Part shown: positions 46,012-54,781 of the stretch, one piece after another
Layout of the letters: each line of letters begins with the position of its first letter
Position numbering within the stretch: position 1 is the stretch's first letter
Source: Amycolatopsis xylanica
Lineage (GTDB): Bacteria; Actinomycetota; Actinomycetes; Mycobacteriales; Pseudonocardiaceae
Assembly (NCBI RefSeq): GCF_900107045.1
Contig: NZ_FNON01000005.1
Coordinates: 310,001 to 374,000, forward strand
Direction: 5' to 3'
Length of the DNA stretch: 64,000 bases
Program-made: the position numbers and the translations under genes
Notes under the pieces: generated by a model
Databases searched by the model: none
What the model saw: the letters and a program-made list of their open reading frames with translations, nothing else
What the model was told of the DNA's origin: nothing

Positions 46012-48414
46012 ATGGTGACCAGCGGACCGGCCGGCGGTCAGTCGGTAGATCCCGCACCGTTACGACGTACCTGCCCGGTGTGTGCCGGCCCGGTGCGCCC
46101 GGGCAGGCATTATTGCGCGAATGCCTGCCGTCAGCTCGCGTACCGGCGTCGCAAGGAAGTGGCCGGGGCGGGCAACATCGTGCCCTGTCCGGACATGTTC
46201 ATCGGACGGCACGAGGAAATCGCGGCCGTCGGCCGGTTGCTCGGCGGCTCCCGGCTGGTCACCGTCACCGGGCCCGCCGGGAGTGGGAAGACGCGGCTCG
46301 CCACGGAAGTCGCCCGCCGCAGGCGCGGACACGCCGGGGGAGTGTGGCTGATCGACCTCGCCGCGGTCTCGCGCGGTGCGCTGGTCGTGCTGGCGATCGC
46401 GAGCACGCTCGGCATCCGGGCGGAGAGCCCGGTGGCGCTCGCGGAGGCCTTGACCGGGCGAAAGGTGCTGCTGGTGCTGGACAACTGCGAGCACCTGCTC
46501 CCGGAGTGCGCCGCGGTCGCCGAGGAACTGCTCGCGCGTTGCGGCGGGCTGGTGATGCTGGCGACCAGCCGGGAAGCTCTGCGAGCGCGGGGTGAACGCG
46601 TCTTCCCGCTCGGAGAACTCACCTTGCCGGTCGGGACCGTCACGCGGCATCAGGCGGCCCGATCGGACGCCGTCCGGCTGTTCGTCGATCGGGCGTCCGC
46701 TGTGGACCCCGGGTTCCGCCTGACCGACGCCAACGCCGGCGCGGTCGTCGCGCTGTGCGAGCGGCTGGACGGCATGCCGCTGGCGATCGAGCTGGCCGCG
46801 AGGCGGGTCCGGGTGCTCGCGCCTGCCGATCTGCTGTCGTGCCTTGCGGAACGGCTGGACGTGCTGAGCGTCGGTGGCCGGACCTCGGCCTCGCGGCACC
46901 GCAGCTTGAACGCCGCGATCGGCTGGGACTACGACTCCCTGACCGCGGGGGAACAGGCCTTGTGGCGTCGTCTTTCCGTACTGGCAGGTCCCTTTCCGCT
47001 CGACCTGGCCAAGGTGGTGAGCGGGCTCGACGACGTGGTGGATGCGCTGGCGGGCCTGGAGGCCAAGTCGTTGCTGACGCCGGTGGACGTGGCGGGGGCG
47101 GTGTGGTTCCGCCAGCTGGAGTCGATTCGCGTTTTCGGGCGGGAACGGCTCACCGCGGCTGAACTCGCGTCGGCGGGCGACCGGCTCGCCGAGTGGATGC
47201 TCGCTCGCTTCGGGACCCACCTGCTCGATTTCTCCGTTCCGCCCTCCGTTCTGCGGGAGATCGGCAAGCACTGGCACAACCTGGTCGTCACCGTCGAATG
47301 GGCCGCCAGTACCGGTGACCCTCGGCACGCGCCGCTGGCCTGTGTGCTGGCCGCGCACTGGCTGGATCGCGGGATCAACGCGGCGGACACCCAGGACATG
47401 CTGGTCACCGCACTGCGAGGAGCACCGGCAGACCGGCCCGACTACGCCGCTCTGCTGGTGAGCGCGTTGTCCACGGTCACGAACGTCCGCGGTGAACTCG
47501 ACGAGGCGCGGAGTCACGCGGATCGGGCGGTCGAGCTGGAGCGCACCCTGGATCGGCCGGCGAGGCTGGCGAGGGCTCTCGACGAGCAGGGCCACACGCG
47601 GTCCTGCGCCGGCGACCACAGTGGAGCGAAGCCGTGTTATCTGGAAAGCCTGGAACTGCTCCGCGCGCTAGGCGATCCGGTGGCGCTGCTCGGTTCGCTG
47701 AACAACCTCGCGTGGGCCGCGCTGAGCTGGAGTGAGCCGGCGCTGGCGGCTGAACTGCTCAGCGAGGCTCTTCCCTTGGCCGCTCGGCTGGGTTCGCCCA
47801 GCACGGTCACCTCTGTCGTCCACACCGCCGGAGTGCTCGCGCTGTTCGAGGGCGACACCGAGACCGCCGGTTCGCGGTTCGCGGATTCGCTGGCCGTCGA
47901 CAGCGAAAATCCGCACCATGTGGCGTATACGGTCGACGGCCTTGGCATCGTCGCGGTGGAGCGCGGGGACGACAGGCGTGGACTACGCCTCCTCGCCTGT
48001 GCGGCGGCCATCAGGGAGCGGGCACACACGCCGAGCGAGCCGTTCTGGCAGGAGCGGGTGGACGCGGCCGTCGCCGCGGCGTCCACCAGGCTGCGTCCCC
48101 GGGACGTCGCGGCGGCGCGAACCGCGGGCCGGAAGGTGCCCTTGGAGCGGGCCGCGGAGGTCGCGCTGCACGGTGTCGCTCCGCCACCCGCGGAACGGCG
48201 GCTGAGCGCTCAGGAGCACACGATCGCCACCCTGGTCGCCGAAGGTTTCACCAATGACCGGATCGCTCGCAGGCTGCGGGTCTCCGAGCGGACCGTGACC
48301 ACCCACCTGGAGCGGATCCGGGAGAAACTCGACGTCCGGTCTCGTGCGGAAGTGGCCGCCTGGGTCGCTCGAGAGGATCAAGCGCCGGTCAGATCGACGA
48401 CGACAGGCGCGTGA
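46012..48414 (+). CDS. Large LuxR-family ATPase regulator with N-terminal zinc-ribbon-like module
   Basis: An 800-residue STAND-type transcription regulator. Residues 20-45 have four cysteines (21, 24, 35, 39: CPVCAGPVRPGRHYCANACR) followed by a basic stretch. An AAA/NB-ARC-like NTPase follows with Walker A GPAGSGKT (87-94) and Walker B VLLVLDNCEHLL. Residues about 400-700 are TPR-like. A LuxR helix-turn-helix ends the protein (LSAQEHTIATLVAEGFTNDR). ATG at 46012; GTG at 46015 possible. Probably regulates the divergent P450 locus. It overlaps the end of convergent xth by 37 bases. Confidence 0.82.
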   Translation: MVTSGPAGGQSVDPAPLRRTCPVCAGPVRPGRHYCANACRQLAYRRRKEVAGAGNIVPCPDMFIGRHEEIAAVGRLLGGSRLVTVTGPAGSGKTRLATEVARRRRGHAGGVWLIDLAAVSRGALVVLAIASTLGIRAESPVALAEALTGRKVLLVLDNCEHLLPECAAVAEELLARCGGLVMLATSREALRARGERVFPLGELTLPVGTVTRHQAARSDAVRLFVDRASAVDPGFRLTDANAGAVVALCERLDGMPLAIELAARRVRVLAPADLLSCLAERLDVLSVGGRTSASRHRSLNAAIGWDYDSLTAGEQALWRRLSVLAGPFPLDLAKVVSGLDDVVDALAGLEAKSLLTPVDVAGAVWFRQLESIRVFGRERLTAAELASAGDRLAEWMLARFGTHLLDFSVPPSVLREIGKHWHNLVVTVEWAASTGDPRHAPLACVLAAHWLDRGINAADTQDMLVTALRGAPADRPDYAALLVSALSTVTNVRGELDEARSHADRAVELERTLDRPARLARALDEQGHTRSCAGDHSGAKPCYLESLELLRALGDPVALLGSLNNLAWAALSWSEPALAAELLSEALPLAARLGSPSTVTSVVHTAGVLALFEGDTETAGSRFADSLAVDSENPHHVAYTVDGLGIVAVERGDDRRGLRLLACAAAIRERAHTPSEPFWQERVDAAVAAASTRLRPRDVAAARTAGRKVPLERAAEVALHGVAPPPAERRLSAQEHTIATLVAEGFTNDRIARRLRVSERTVTTHLERIREKLDVRSRAEVAAWVAREDQAPVRSTTTGA

Positions 48415-49157
48415 TCGGACGCGCCCTTGCCCTTGCGCTCGTTGCGGTCGACGTAAGCGTCAGTGACCGCGGAGGCGAATTTCCCGTTGGCGTACACCAG
48501 ATCGATGCGCATGCCGTTGTTGTTCGGGAACGCGAGCGCCCGGTAGTCCCAGTAGGTGAACGGGCGGTCGTACTTCAGCGGCCGCGGGATGACGTCGGTG
48601 AGCCCGGCGTCGCGCAGCATCGCGAGAGCCTTGCGCTCGGGCTCGGTCACGTGCGTGGATTCGGCGAATTTGCCGATGTCCCAGACGTCTTCGTCGGACG
48701 GCGCGATGTTGAAGTCGCCGAGCACCGCGAAAGGCTCGTCGTTCGACTCCGCGACGACCGTGCCGCGCAACGCTTCGAGCCAGCGCAGCTTGTAGGCGTA
48801 GTGGTCGTGCTCGACATCGCGGCCGTTCGGCACGTAGACCGACCACACGCGGACCCCGCCGCACGTCGCGCCGATAGCGCGTGACTCCACCGCGTCTTCG
48901 TAAGTCGGCTCGTCGGTCAGGCCGCGCTGGACGTTCTCGATGCCGACCTTGGACAGGATCGCCACGCCGTTCCAGCGGCCGAGCCCGTAGGCGGCGACCT
49001 CGTAGCCGAGCGCCGAGACCTCGGCGAGCGGGAAGGCTTCGGTCGTGCATTTGAGCTCCTGCAGGCAAAGCACGTCCGGCGCCGCCGTTTCGAGCCAGGC
49101 GAGCAGCCGGGGAAGCCTTGCCCCGACGGAGTTCACGTTCCAGGTCGCGATACGCAT
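48378..49157 (-). CDS. xth: Exodeoxyribonuclease III
   Basis: AP endonuclease and 3'-5' exonuclease of base excision repair. The 259-residue product has the ExoIII landmarks MRIATWNVNSVGARLPRL, the metal Glu in LCLQELKCT, SVYVPNGRD, LGDFNIAPSDEDVWD and the late SDHAPVVVDL. Typical length. Its 3' end overlaps the end of the LuxR-family regulator on the other strand. Confidence 0.92.
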   Translation of the reverse strand: MRIATWNVNSVGARLPRLLAWLETAAPDVLCLQELKCTTEAFPLAEVSALGYEVAAYGLGRWNGVAILSKVGIENVQRGLTDEPTYEDAVESRAIGATCGGVRVWSVYVPNGRDVEHDHYAYKLRWLEALRGTVVAESNDEPFAVLGDFNIAPSDEDVWDIGKFAESTHVTEPERKALAMLRDAGLTDVIPRPLKYDRPFTYWDYRALAFPNNNGMRIDLVYANGKFASAVTDAYVDRNERKGKGASDHAPVVVDLTGA

Positions 49158-49180
49158 GAGGGGGAGACTCTCACAGGGGG

Positions 49181-49224
49181 TCGTGCGCGTTGCGGGCGGC
49201 TAGAACCGCCCGCAACGCGCACGA
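49181..49224. repeat. CGTGCGCGTT-type palindrome with TAGAAC loop
   Basis: Perfect 19-base arms (49181-49199 and 49206-49224) with loop CTAGAA. It ends 4 bases before the stop codon of the S1 protease at 49229 (minus strand), so it lies directly downstream of that gene and upstream of xth. The outer TCGTGCGCGTTG and the TAGAAC centre match the other palindromes in layout while the arms differ. Confidence 0.7.
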
Positions 49225-49228
49225 GCCT

Positions 49229-49951
49229 TCAAACCCCGGCGGTCGTGCGGATCCAGCTACGGCTGGACGCGACGCTCGCGTAGTTGTTGGTGCCACGGGT
49301 GTTGCTGCCGCTCTGGTTCTGCACGGTCGAGGCGACGCCGACCTGCACGCCGTTCGACAGCTCGGGGCCGCCCGAGTCGCCCTTCCACGCCGAGCCGTTG
49401 ATGCCGACGCTCTGGATCGCGCGGCCGCCGTAAGCGTCCGTCGACCGGCCGGTGACCTGCACGTTCGCCACCTTCAGGGCGGAGGCGGGCGGGCCGGTCG
49501 GGGTGGTGCGGCCCCAGCCGTAGAGCTGGTTGGTGGTGCCGCTGGCCGGGTCGCCGGTGCCGAGGGTGATGTAGGTGGTGGTGAACGCGCTCGCCAGGTG
49601 CAGCAAGGCGATGTCGCCGTTGGGCGAGATCTTCTTCTGGTCGACCGCGATCACGGTGCCGCCCTGGAGCTGGTTGCTGCCGACGCGCACGCGCATGCCG
49701 CTGCCGTCGGTGTCGAGGCAGTGCCGGGCGGTCATCACCCAGCGCGAGGCGATGATCGTGCCGGAGCAGTTGAACCCGTCCCAGTCACGGCCGGGGGTGT
49801 TGACGTAGATCTGGGCGCCCCAGCTCACCGTCGGCGCGGTGCCGCCGCCGACGATTCCGGGCTGTGCGCCCGCGTTCGCCGTGGCGCCCGCGGTGAGTGC
49901 CAGTGCGGCCGCTGCGATCGAAGCTGCGCCCAAGGTGCGGATACGGCTCAC
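49229..49951 (-). CDS. Secreted trypsin-like serine protease (S1), copy 1
   Basis: A 240-residue exported protease. Signal peptide from GTG at 49951 (VSRIRTLGAASIAAAALAL, ending near ANA), then a short pro-part and a mature start like IVGGGTAPTVSWGAQI. Catalytic triad: His in VMTARHCLD, Asp in NGDIALLHL, Ser in KGDSGGPELS. An earlier in-frame ATG at 50026 would add 25 residues before the signal and was rejected. A tandem paralogue lies upstream on the same strand. Confidence 0.88.
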   Translation of the reverse strand: MSRIRTLGAASIAAAALALTAGATANAGAQPGIVGGGTAPTVSWGAQIYVNTPGRDWDGFNCSGTIIASRWVMTARHCLDTDGSGMRVRVGSNQLQGGTVIAVDQKKISPNGDIALLHLASAFTTTYITLGTGDPASGTTNQLYGWGRTTPTGPPASALKVANVQVTGRSTDAYGGRAIQSVGINGSAWKGDSGGPELSNGVQVGVASTVQNQSGSNTRGTNNYASVASSRSWIRTTAGV

Positions 49952-50040
49952 TTTTCCGTTTCCCTTCGCCAGAAGAACCTGCCAGGAGAACCTGGTGGAA
50001 CACTGGGACGGAAAGTAACTATCCACTCACCCGGTAGGGA

Positions 50041-50084
50041 ACCAACGGAAGTCGGGTTAGGGGAATTGCCCGACTTCCGTTGGT
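50041..50084. terminator. Hairpin between the two S1 protease genes
   Basis: Perfect 16-base arms ACCAACGGAAGTCGGG (50041-50056) and its complement (50069-50084) with a 12-base loop. It lies 40 bases after the stop of copy 2 and upstream of copy 1, so the two proteases are probably separate transcription units. Confidence 0.65.
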
Positions 50085-50123
50085 ATATCAGCACTCAAGG
50101 TTGCCTTGTAGCCCGATCGACGG

Positions 50124-50816
50124 TCAGACTCCTGAGGTTGTCTTGATCCACGCGCGGTTGGCCGCCACGCTCGCGTAGTTCATCGTCCCCTTGGTGTTCG
50201 TGCCGTCCTGGTTCGACACGGTCGACGCGACGCCGACCTGCACGCCGTTCGCGACCTGCGGGCCGCCCGAGTCGCCCTTCCACGGCGAGCCGTTGACGCC
50301 GACGCTCTGGATCGCCTTGCCGCCCGCGTTGTCCTTCGAGGTGCCGGTCACCTTCACGTTCGCCACCTTGAGCGTCGGGGACAACGGGCCGTCCGGGTCG
50401 GTGAAGCCCCAGCCGTAGACCTGGTTCGTGCTGCCGACGGCCGGATCGGCGGTCGCGAGCTTGCTGAACGTCGTCGGCACGTCCTTGGTCAGGTGCAGCA
50501 GCGCGATGTCGCCGGTCGGGGACTTCTTGCGCTGGTCGACGTCCGCGGCCGTGCCGCCGCCGAGGGTGTTCGAGCCGATCCTCACCTGCATCGCGGTCGT
50601 GCTCGCGGCGACGCAGTGCGCGGCGGTCAGCACCCATCTGGCGCCGATGATCGTTCCGGAACACGAAAAGCCGTAGCCGCCGGGCAGTGCGACGAGCACC
50701 TGCGCGCCCCAGGGCGTGGCAGGCGCGTTGCCGCCGCCGACGATGTCGGTCTGCGCGACCGCGGCGGGCGCGAGGAGGGTCATGGCCAGCGCGGTGGCGG
50801 CGGCGGTGCGGAGCAT
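50124..50816 (-). CDS. Secreted trypsin-like serine protease (S1), copy 2
   Basis: A 230-residue protease with a signal peptide (ALAMTLLAPAAVAQ) and mature-like start DIVGGGNAPATPWGAQV. Triad: His in VLTAAHCVA, Asp in TGDIALLHL, Ser in KGDSGGPQVA. It shares with copy 1 the segments GVQVGVASTV, NYASVA and the order of all landmarks, so the pair looks like a tandem duplication. ATG at 50816. Confidence 0.88.
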   Translation of the reverse strand: MLRTAAATALAMTLLAPAAVAQTDIVGGGNAPATPWGAQVLVALPGGYGFSCSGTIIGARWVLTAAHCVAASTTAMQVRIGSNTLGGGTAADVDQRKKSPTGDIALLHLTKDVPTTFSKLATADPAVGSTNQVYGWGFTDPDGPLSPTLKVANVKVTGTSKDNAGGKAIQSVGVNGSPWKGDSGGPQVANGVQVGVASTVSNQDGTNTKGTMNYASVAANRAWIKTTSGV

Positions 50817-50980
50817 GGCGGGGATTCCTTCCGGCCGGGTGGGGAGTCAGACGGACCGTAATCACCGGATCACCCGGCCGATACTGCCGAATGTCCAGAC
50901 CAGGCGGGCCGAATGGCCGGATCGGCGTCCTAGGGCGGGTACGCGCAAAGCTGTCGGTGTCGGCCCATAGGCTGGTGGAC

Positions 50981-52924
50981 GTGGCTGACCCGTCCACCTA
51001 CCGTCCCTCGCCGGGGAGCATCCCGGACGCACCTGGCGTGTACAAGTTCCGCGACGCGACCAGGCGGGTCATCTACGTGGGCAAGGCGAAGAGCCTGCGT
51101 AGCCGCCTGAACTCGTACTTCGCCGATCTGTCCGGCCTGCACCCGCGCACGCGCCAGATGGTCACCACGGCCGCGGCCGTCGAGTGGACCGTGGTCGGCA
51201 CCGAGGTCGAGGCGCTGCAGCTCGAGTACAACTGGATCAAGGAGTTCGACCCCCGGTTCAACGTCCGGTACCGCGACGACAAGTCGTACCCGGTGCTGGC
51301 GGTCACGGTGAGCGAGGAGTTCCCCCGGCTGCACGTCTACCGCGGCCCCCGCAAGAAGGGCGTCCGGTACTTCGGGCCGTACGCGCACGCGTGGGCGATC
51401 CGCGAGACGCTCGACCTGCTGCTGCGCGTGTTCCCGGCGCGCACCTGCTCCACCGGCGTCTTCCGGCGGCACGGCCAGATCGGCAGGCCGTGCCTGCTGG
51501 GCTACATCGAGAAGTGCTCCGCGCCGTGCGTCGGCCGGGTGAGCGCCGACGAGCACCGCGCGATCGTCGAGGACTTCTGCGACTTCCTCGCCGGCCGCAC
51601 CGACGGCATGGTCCGGCGGCTCGAACGCGAGATGGCCGAGGCGTCCGGCGAGCTCGAGTTCGAGCGCGCCGCGCGGCTGCGTGACGATCTCGGCGCGCTG
51701 CGGCGGGCGATGGAGAAGCAGGCGGTCGTGCTCGGCGACGGCACGGACGCCGACGTCGTCGCCTTCGCGCACGACGAGCTCGAAGCGGCCGTGCAGGTGT
51801 TCCACGTGCGCGGCGGGCGTGTGCGCGGGCAGCGCGGCTGGGTGATCGACAAGGCCGAGGAGATGGACGTGCCCGCGCTCGTCGACCATTTCCTCACCCA
51901 GTTCTACGGCGAGCAGTCGGATCTGGCGCTGGCCGAGGGCGAGGCCGCGCCCGTGCCGCGTGAGGTGCTCGTGCCGGAGCTGCCCGACGACGCCGAAGCG
52001 CTGGGGGAGTGGCTCTCCGGGCTGCGCGGCTCGCGGGTCGCGCTGCGCGTGCCGCAGCGCGGTGACAAGCGCGCGCTGGCGGAAACGGTGCAGCGCAACG
52101 CCACCGAGGCGTTCCAGCAGCACAAGCTCAAGCGCGCGGGCGACCTCACCGCGCGGTCGGCCGCGCTGTCCGAGCTGCAGGAGCACCTGGCGCTCGACAC
52201 GGCGCCGCTGCGCATCGAGTGCGTCGACATCAGCCACATCGCGGGCAGTGACGTGGTCGCGTCGCTGGTCGTGTTCGAGGACGGCATCGCGCGCAAGTCC
52301 GAGTACCGCCGGTTCGCGTTGCGAGAGGCGGCCGAAGAGGGCGATGTCGCGTCGATCGCCGAGGTCGTGCGGCGGCGTTTTTCGCGCTATCTCAAGGAAA
52401 CAGCCGAGCCGGACAACCCGACACCGGGAATCGACCCGGAAACGGGCAAGCCGCGCAAGTTCGCGTATCCGCCGAACCTGCTCGTGGTCGACGGCGCCGG
52501 GCCGCAGGCGACGGCCGCCGCGGACGTGCTCGCGGAGCTCGGGATCACCGACGTCGCGGTGGTCGGCCTGGCCAAGCGGCTCGAGGAGGTCTGGCTGCCA
52601 GCCGACCCCGATCCGGTGATCCTGCCGCGAACCTCCGACGCGTTGTACCTCCTGCAGCGCGTCAGGGACGAAGCTCACCGTTTCGCCATCCGGTACCACC
52701 GGGAGAAACGGTCGAAACGGCTGCAAGTGTCCGTTTTGGACGGCGTGCCCGGACTCGGGCAGAGCCGCCGGACGGCGCTGATCAAGCACTTCGGCTCGGT
52801 CAGGAAACTGAAACAGGCCACTGTGGACGAGATCGCCGCGGTGCCGGGGGTCGGCAGGCGGACCGCGGAGACCGTGTTCGCCGCATTGGCAGTCAGCAAG
52901 GGTGAAGGGGAGTCGGGTTCATGA
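50981..52924 (+). CDS. uvrC: Excinuclease ABC subunit C
   Basis: Makes both incisions in nucleotide excision repair. The 647-residue product has an N-terminal GIY-YIG domain (PGVYKFRDATRRVIYVGKAK), a UvrB-interacting UVR motif (EFERAARLRDDLGALRRAME), an RNase H-like domain (ECVDISHIAGSDVVASLVVF, LLVVDGAGPQ) and C-terminal helix-hairpin-helix (VPGVGRRTAETVF). GTG at 50981 lies 7 bases after a TAGGCT -10-like element, so the mRNA may be leaderless. First of uvrC-rapZ-yvcK-whiA. Confidence 0.95.
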   Translation: MADPSTYRPSPGSIPDAPGVYKFRDATRRVIYVGKAKSLRSRLNSYFADLSGLHPRTRQMVTTAAAVEWTVVGTEVEALQLEYNWIKEFDPRFNVRYRDDKSYPVLAVTVSEEFPRLHVYRGPRKKGVRYFGPYAHAWAIRETLDLLLRVFPARTCSTGVFRRHGQIGRPCLLGYIEKCSAPCVGRVSADEHRAIVEDFCDFLAGRTDGMVRRLEREMAEASGELEFERAARLRDDLGALRRAMEKQAVVLGDGTDADVVAFAHDELEAAVQVFHVRGGRVRGQRGWVIDKAEEMDVPALVDHFLTQFYGEQSDLALAEGEAAPVPREVLVPELPDDAEALGEWLSGLRGSRVALRVPQRGDKRALAETVQRNATEAFQQHKLKRAGDLTARSAALSELQEHLALDTAPLRIECVDISHIAGSDVVASLVVFEDGIARKSEYRRFALREAAEEGDVASIAEVVRRRFSRYLKETAEPDNPTPGIDPETGKPRKFAYPPNLLVVDGAGPQATAAADVLAELGITDVAVVGLAKRLEEVWLPADPDPVILPRTSDALYLLQRVRDEAHRFAIRYHREKRSKRLQVSVLDGVPGLGQSRRTALIKHFGSVRKLKQATVDEIAAVPGVGRRTAETVFAALAVSKGEGESGS

Positions 52925-53817
52925 GTGGGGACATGGTGGAGCAAGAGCACAAGTCGGGGATGGAGGTCGCGGTCGTCAGCGGGCTGTCCGGCGCCGGGCG
53001 CAGCACGGCGGCCAAGTGCCTCGAGGACCTCGGCTGGTTCGTGGTCGACAACCTGCCGCCGGAGCTCATCGCCACGATGGTCGAGCTGGGCGCGCAGGCG
53101 CGCGGCGCGATCACCAAGGTCGCCGTCGTGATGGACGTGCGCTCGCGCGCGTTCACCGAGGACCTCTCGTCGGTGATCAAGGACCTCGACGCGCGCGGCT
53201 ACAAGCCGAGGGTGCTGTTCCTGGAGGCGACGGACGCGGTGCTGGTGCGCCGGTTCGAGGCGGTCCGCCGCGGCCACCCGATGCAGGGCGACGGCAGGCT
53301 CGCCGACGGCATCACCGCCGAGCGCACGCTCCTCTCGCCGCTGCGCGAGGAAGCGGACCTCGTGCTGGACACGTCTTCGCTGTCCGTGCACGACCTGCGC
53401 GCCAAGATCGAGGACGCGTTCGGCTCGGAGTCCTCGACGCAGACCCGCGTCACCGTGCTCTCCTTCGGCTACAAGTACGGCCTGCCGATGGACGCCGACC
53501 TGGTGATGGACATCCGGTTCCTGCCGAACCCGTTCTGGATCCCGGAACTGCGCGAGCACACCGGCCTCGACACCGAGGTGCGCAACTACGTGCTCAGCCA
53601 GGAAGGCGCCGACGAGTTCCTCGACCGCTACCACCAGCTGCTGCGGCTGATCGGCGCGGGCTACAAGCGCGAGGGCAAGCGCTACCTGACCCTCGCCGTC
53701 GGCTGCACCGGCGGGAAGCACCGCAGCGTCGCGATCTCCGAAGAGCTCGCGAAGCGGCTGTCCACTGAGGACGGTATGGCAGTGAAGGTGGTGCACCGAG
53801 ACCTTGGCCGCGAGTGA
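52921..53817 (+). CDS. rapZ: RNase adapter / nucleotide-binding protein RapZ
   Basis: P-loop protein that in E. coli controls GlmS through small RNAs; in actinobacteria its role is unclear. The 298-residue product has a Walker A variant GLSGAGRST (Arg replaces Lys, usual in actinobacteria), the DNLPPELI segment and the C-terminal TLAVGCTGGKHRSVAISEEL block. ATG at 52921 in an ATGA overlap with uvrC. Confidence 0.93.
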   Translation: MSGDMVEQEHKSGMEVAVVSGLSGAGRSTAAKCLEDLGWFVVDNLPPELIATMVELGAQARGAITKVAVVMDVRSRAFTEDLSSVIKDLDARGYKPRVLFLEATDAVLVRRFEAVRRGHPMQGDGRLADGITAERTLLSPLREEADLVLDTSSLSVHDLRAKIEDAFGSESSTQTRVTVLSFGYKYGLPMDADLVMDIRFLPNPFWIPELREHTGLDTEVRNYVLSQEGADEFLDRYHQLLRLIGAGYKREGKRYLTLAVGCTGGKHRSVAISEELAKRLSTEDGMAVKVVHRDLGRE

Positions 53818-54781
53818 GGTAAACGCTGTCGCCCTCGGAGGGGGACACGGACTGCACGCGACGCTGACGGCGTTGCGGCGGGTCACCACCGCGGTCACCG
53901 CGATCGTCACGGTCGCCGACGACGGCGGCTCGTCCGGGCGGCTCCGGCGTGAGCTCGGCCTGCTGCCGCCCGGTGATCTGCGGCAGGCGTTCTCGGCGCT
54001 CGCCGCGCAGGACGGCGGCACGCTGTGGGCGGAGGTGTTCCAGCACCGCTTCGGCGGTGACGGCGCGCTCGCCGGCCACGCGGTCGGGAACCTGTTGCTG
54101 GCCGGGCTGTTCGAGGTGCTCGGCGACCCGGTCGCCGCGCTCGACGAGGTGCGCGGGCTGATCGGCGTGACCGGCCGGGTGCTGCCGATGTCGGCCGAAC
54201 CGCTCGACATCCACGCCGAGGTCACCGGGCTCGACGCCGAGGACGACGCGGCGATTCGCCGGATCCGGGGCCAGGTCGCGGTCGCGACGACACCCGGTCA
54301 GGTGAAAAGGATCAGTTTGCACAACGCACGGCGGCCGGGTGAGCCGCCGAAGGCGTGCGCACAGGCGGTCGACGCGGTGCTGGACGCCGATGTGGTCTTC
54401 CTCGGTCCCGGATCGTGGTTCACCAGCGTATTGCCGCATTTGCTGGTGCCGGAACTGCACGACGCGCTGGTCCGCACGAAGGCCACGAAGGTGGTCATCC
54501 TCAATCTCATCCCCCAACCGGGTGAGACAGCGGGCTTCTCGCCCGAACAGCACCTGGACGTACTCTTCCAGCACGCTCCGGAACTCCGGGTGGACGCCGT
54601 GATCGCCGATCGCGATTCGGTGCCCACCCCGGCCCGGCTGCGCCGCGCGGCCGAAGCACTCGGTGCTCGTGCGCTCCTCTCCGACGTGGCCGACCTGGCC
54701 GTCGTGGGGCGTCATGATCCCGATGCGCTGGCGGCGTGCGTGCGGGAAGCTCTCGGTTTGAACAGCATGGAGGGGCAGTAA
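53804..54781 (+). CDS. yvcK: YvcK/CofD-like gluconeogenesis factor
   Basis: Rossmann-like UDP-sugar-binding protein needed for cell wall homeostasis on gluconeogenic carbon in Bacillus and mycobacteria (CuvA). The 325-residue product has the GGGHGLHATLTAL nucleotide loop, TVADDGGSSGRLRRELGLLPPGDLRQ, and the VFLGPGSWFTSVLPHLLVP segment. The only suitable start is TTG at 53804, inside the end of rapZ (14-base overlap). Its stop shares a base with the whiA ATG. Confidence 0.9.
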   Translation: MAASEVNAVALGGGHGLHATLTALRRVTTAVTAIVTVADDGGSSGRLRRELGLLPPGDLRQAFSALAAQDGGTLWAEVFQHRFGGDGALAGHAVGNLLLAGLFEVLGDPVAALDEVRGLIGVTGRVLPMSAEPLDIHAEVTGLDAEDDAAIRRIRGQVAVATTPGQVKRISLHNARRPGEPPKACAQAVDAVLDADVVFLGPGSWFTSVLPHLLVPELHDALVRTKATKVVILNLIPQPGETAGFSPEQHLDVLFQHAPELRVDAVIADRDSVPTPARLRRAAEALGARALLSDVADLAVVGRHDPDALAACVREALGLNSMEGQ

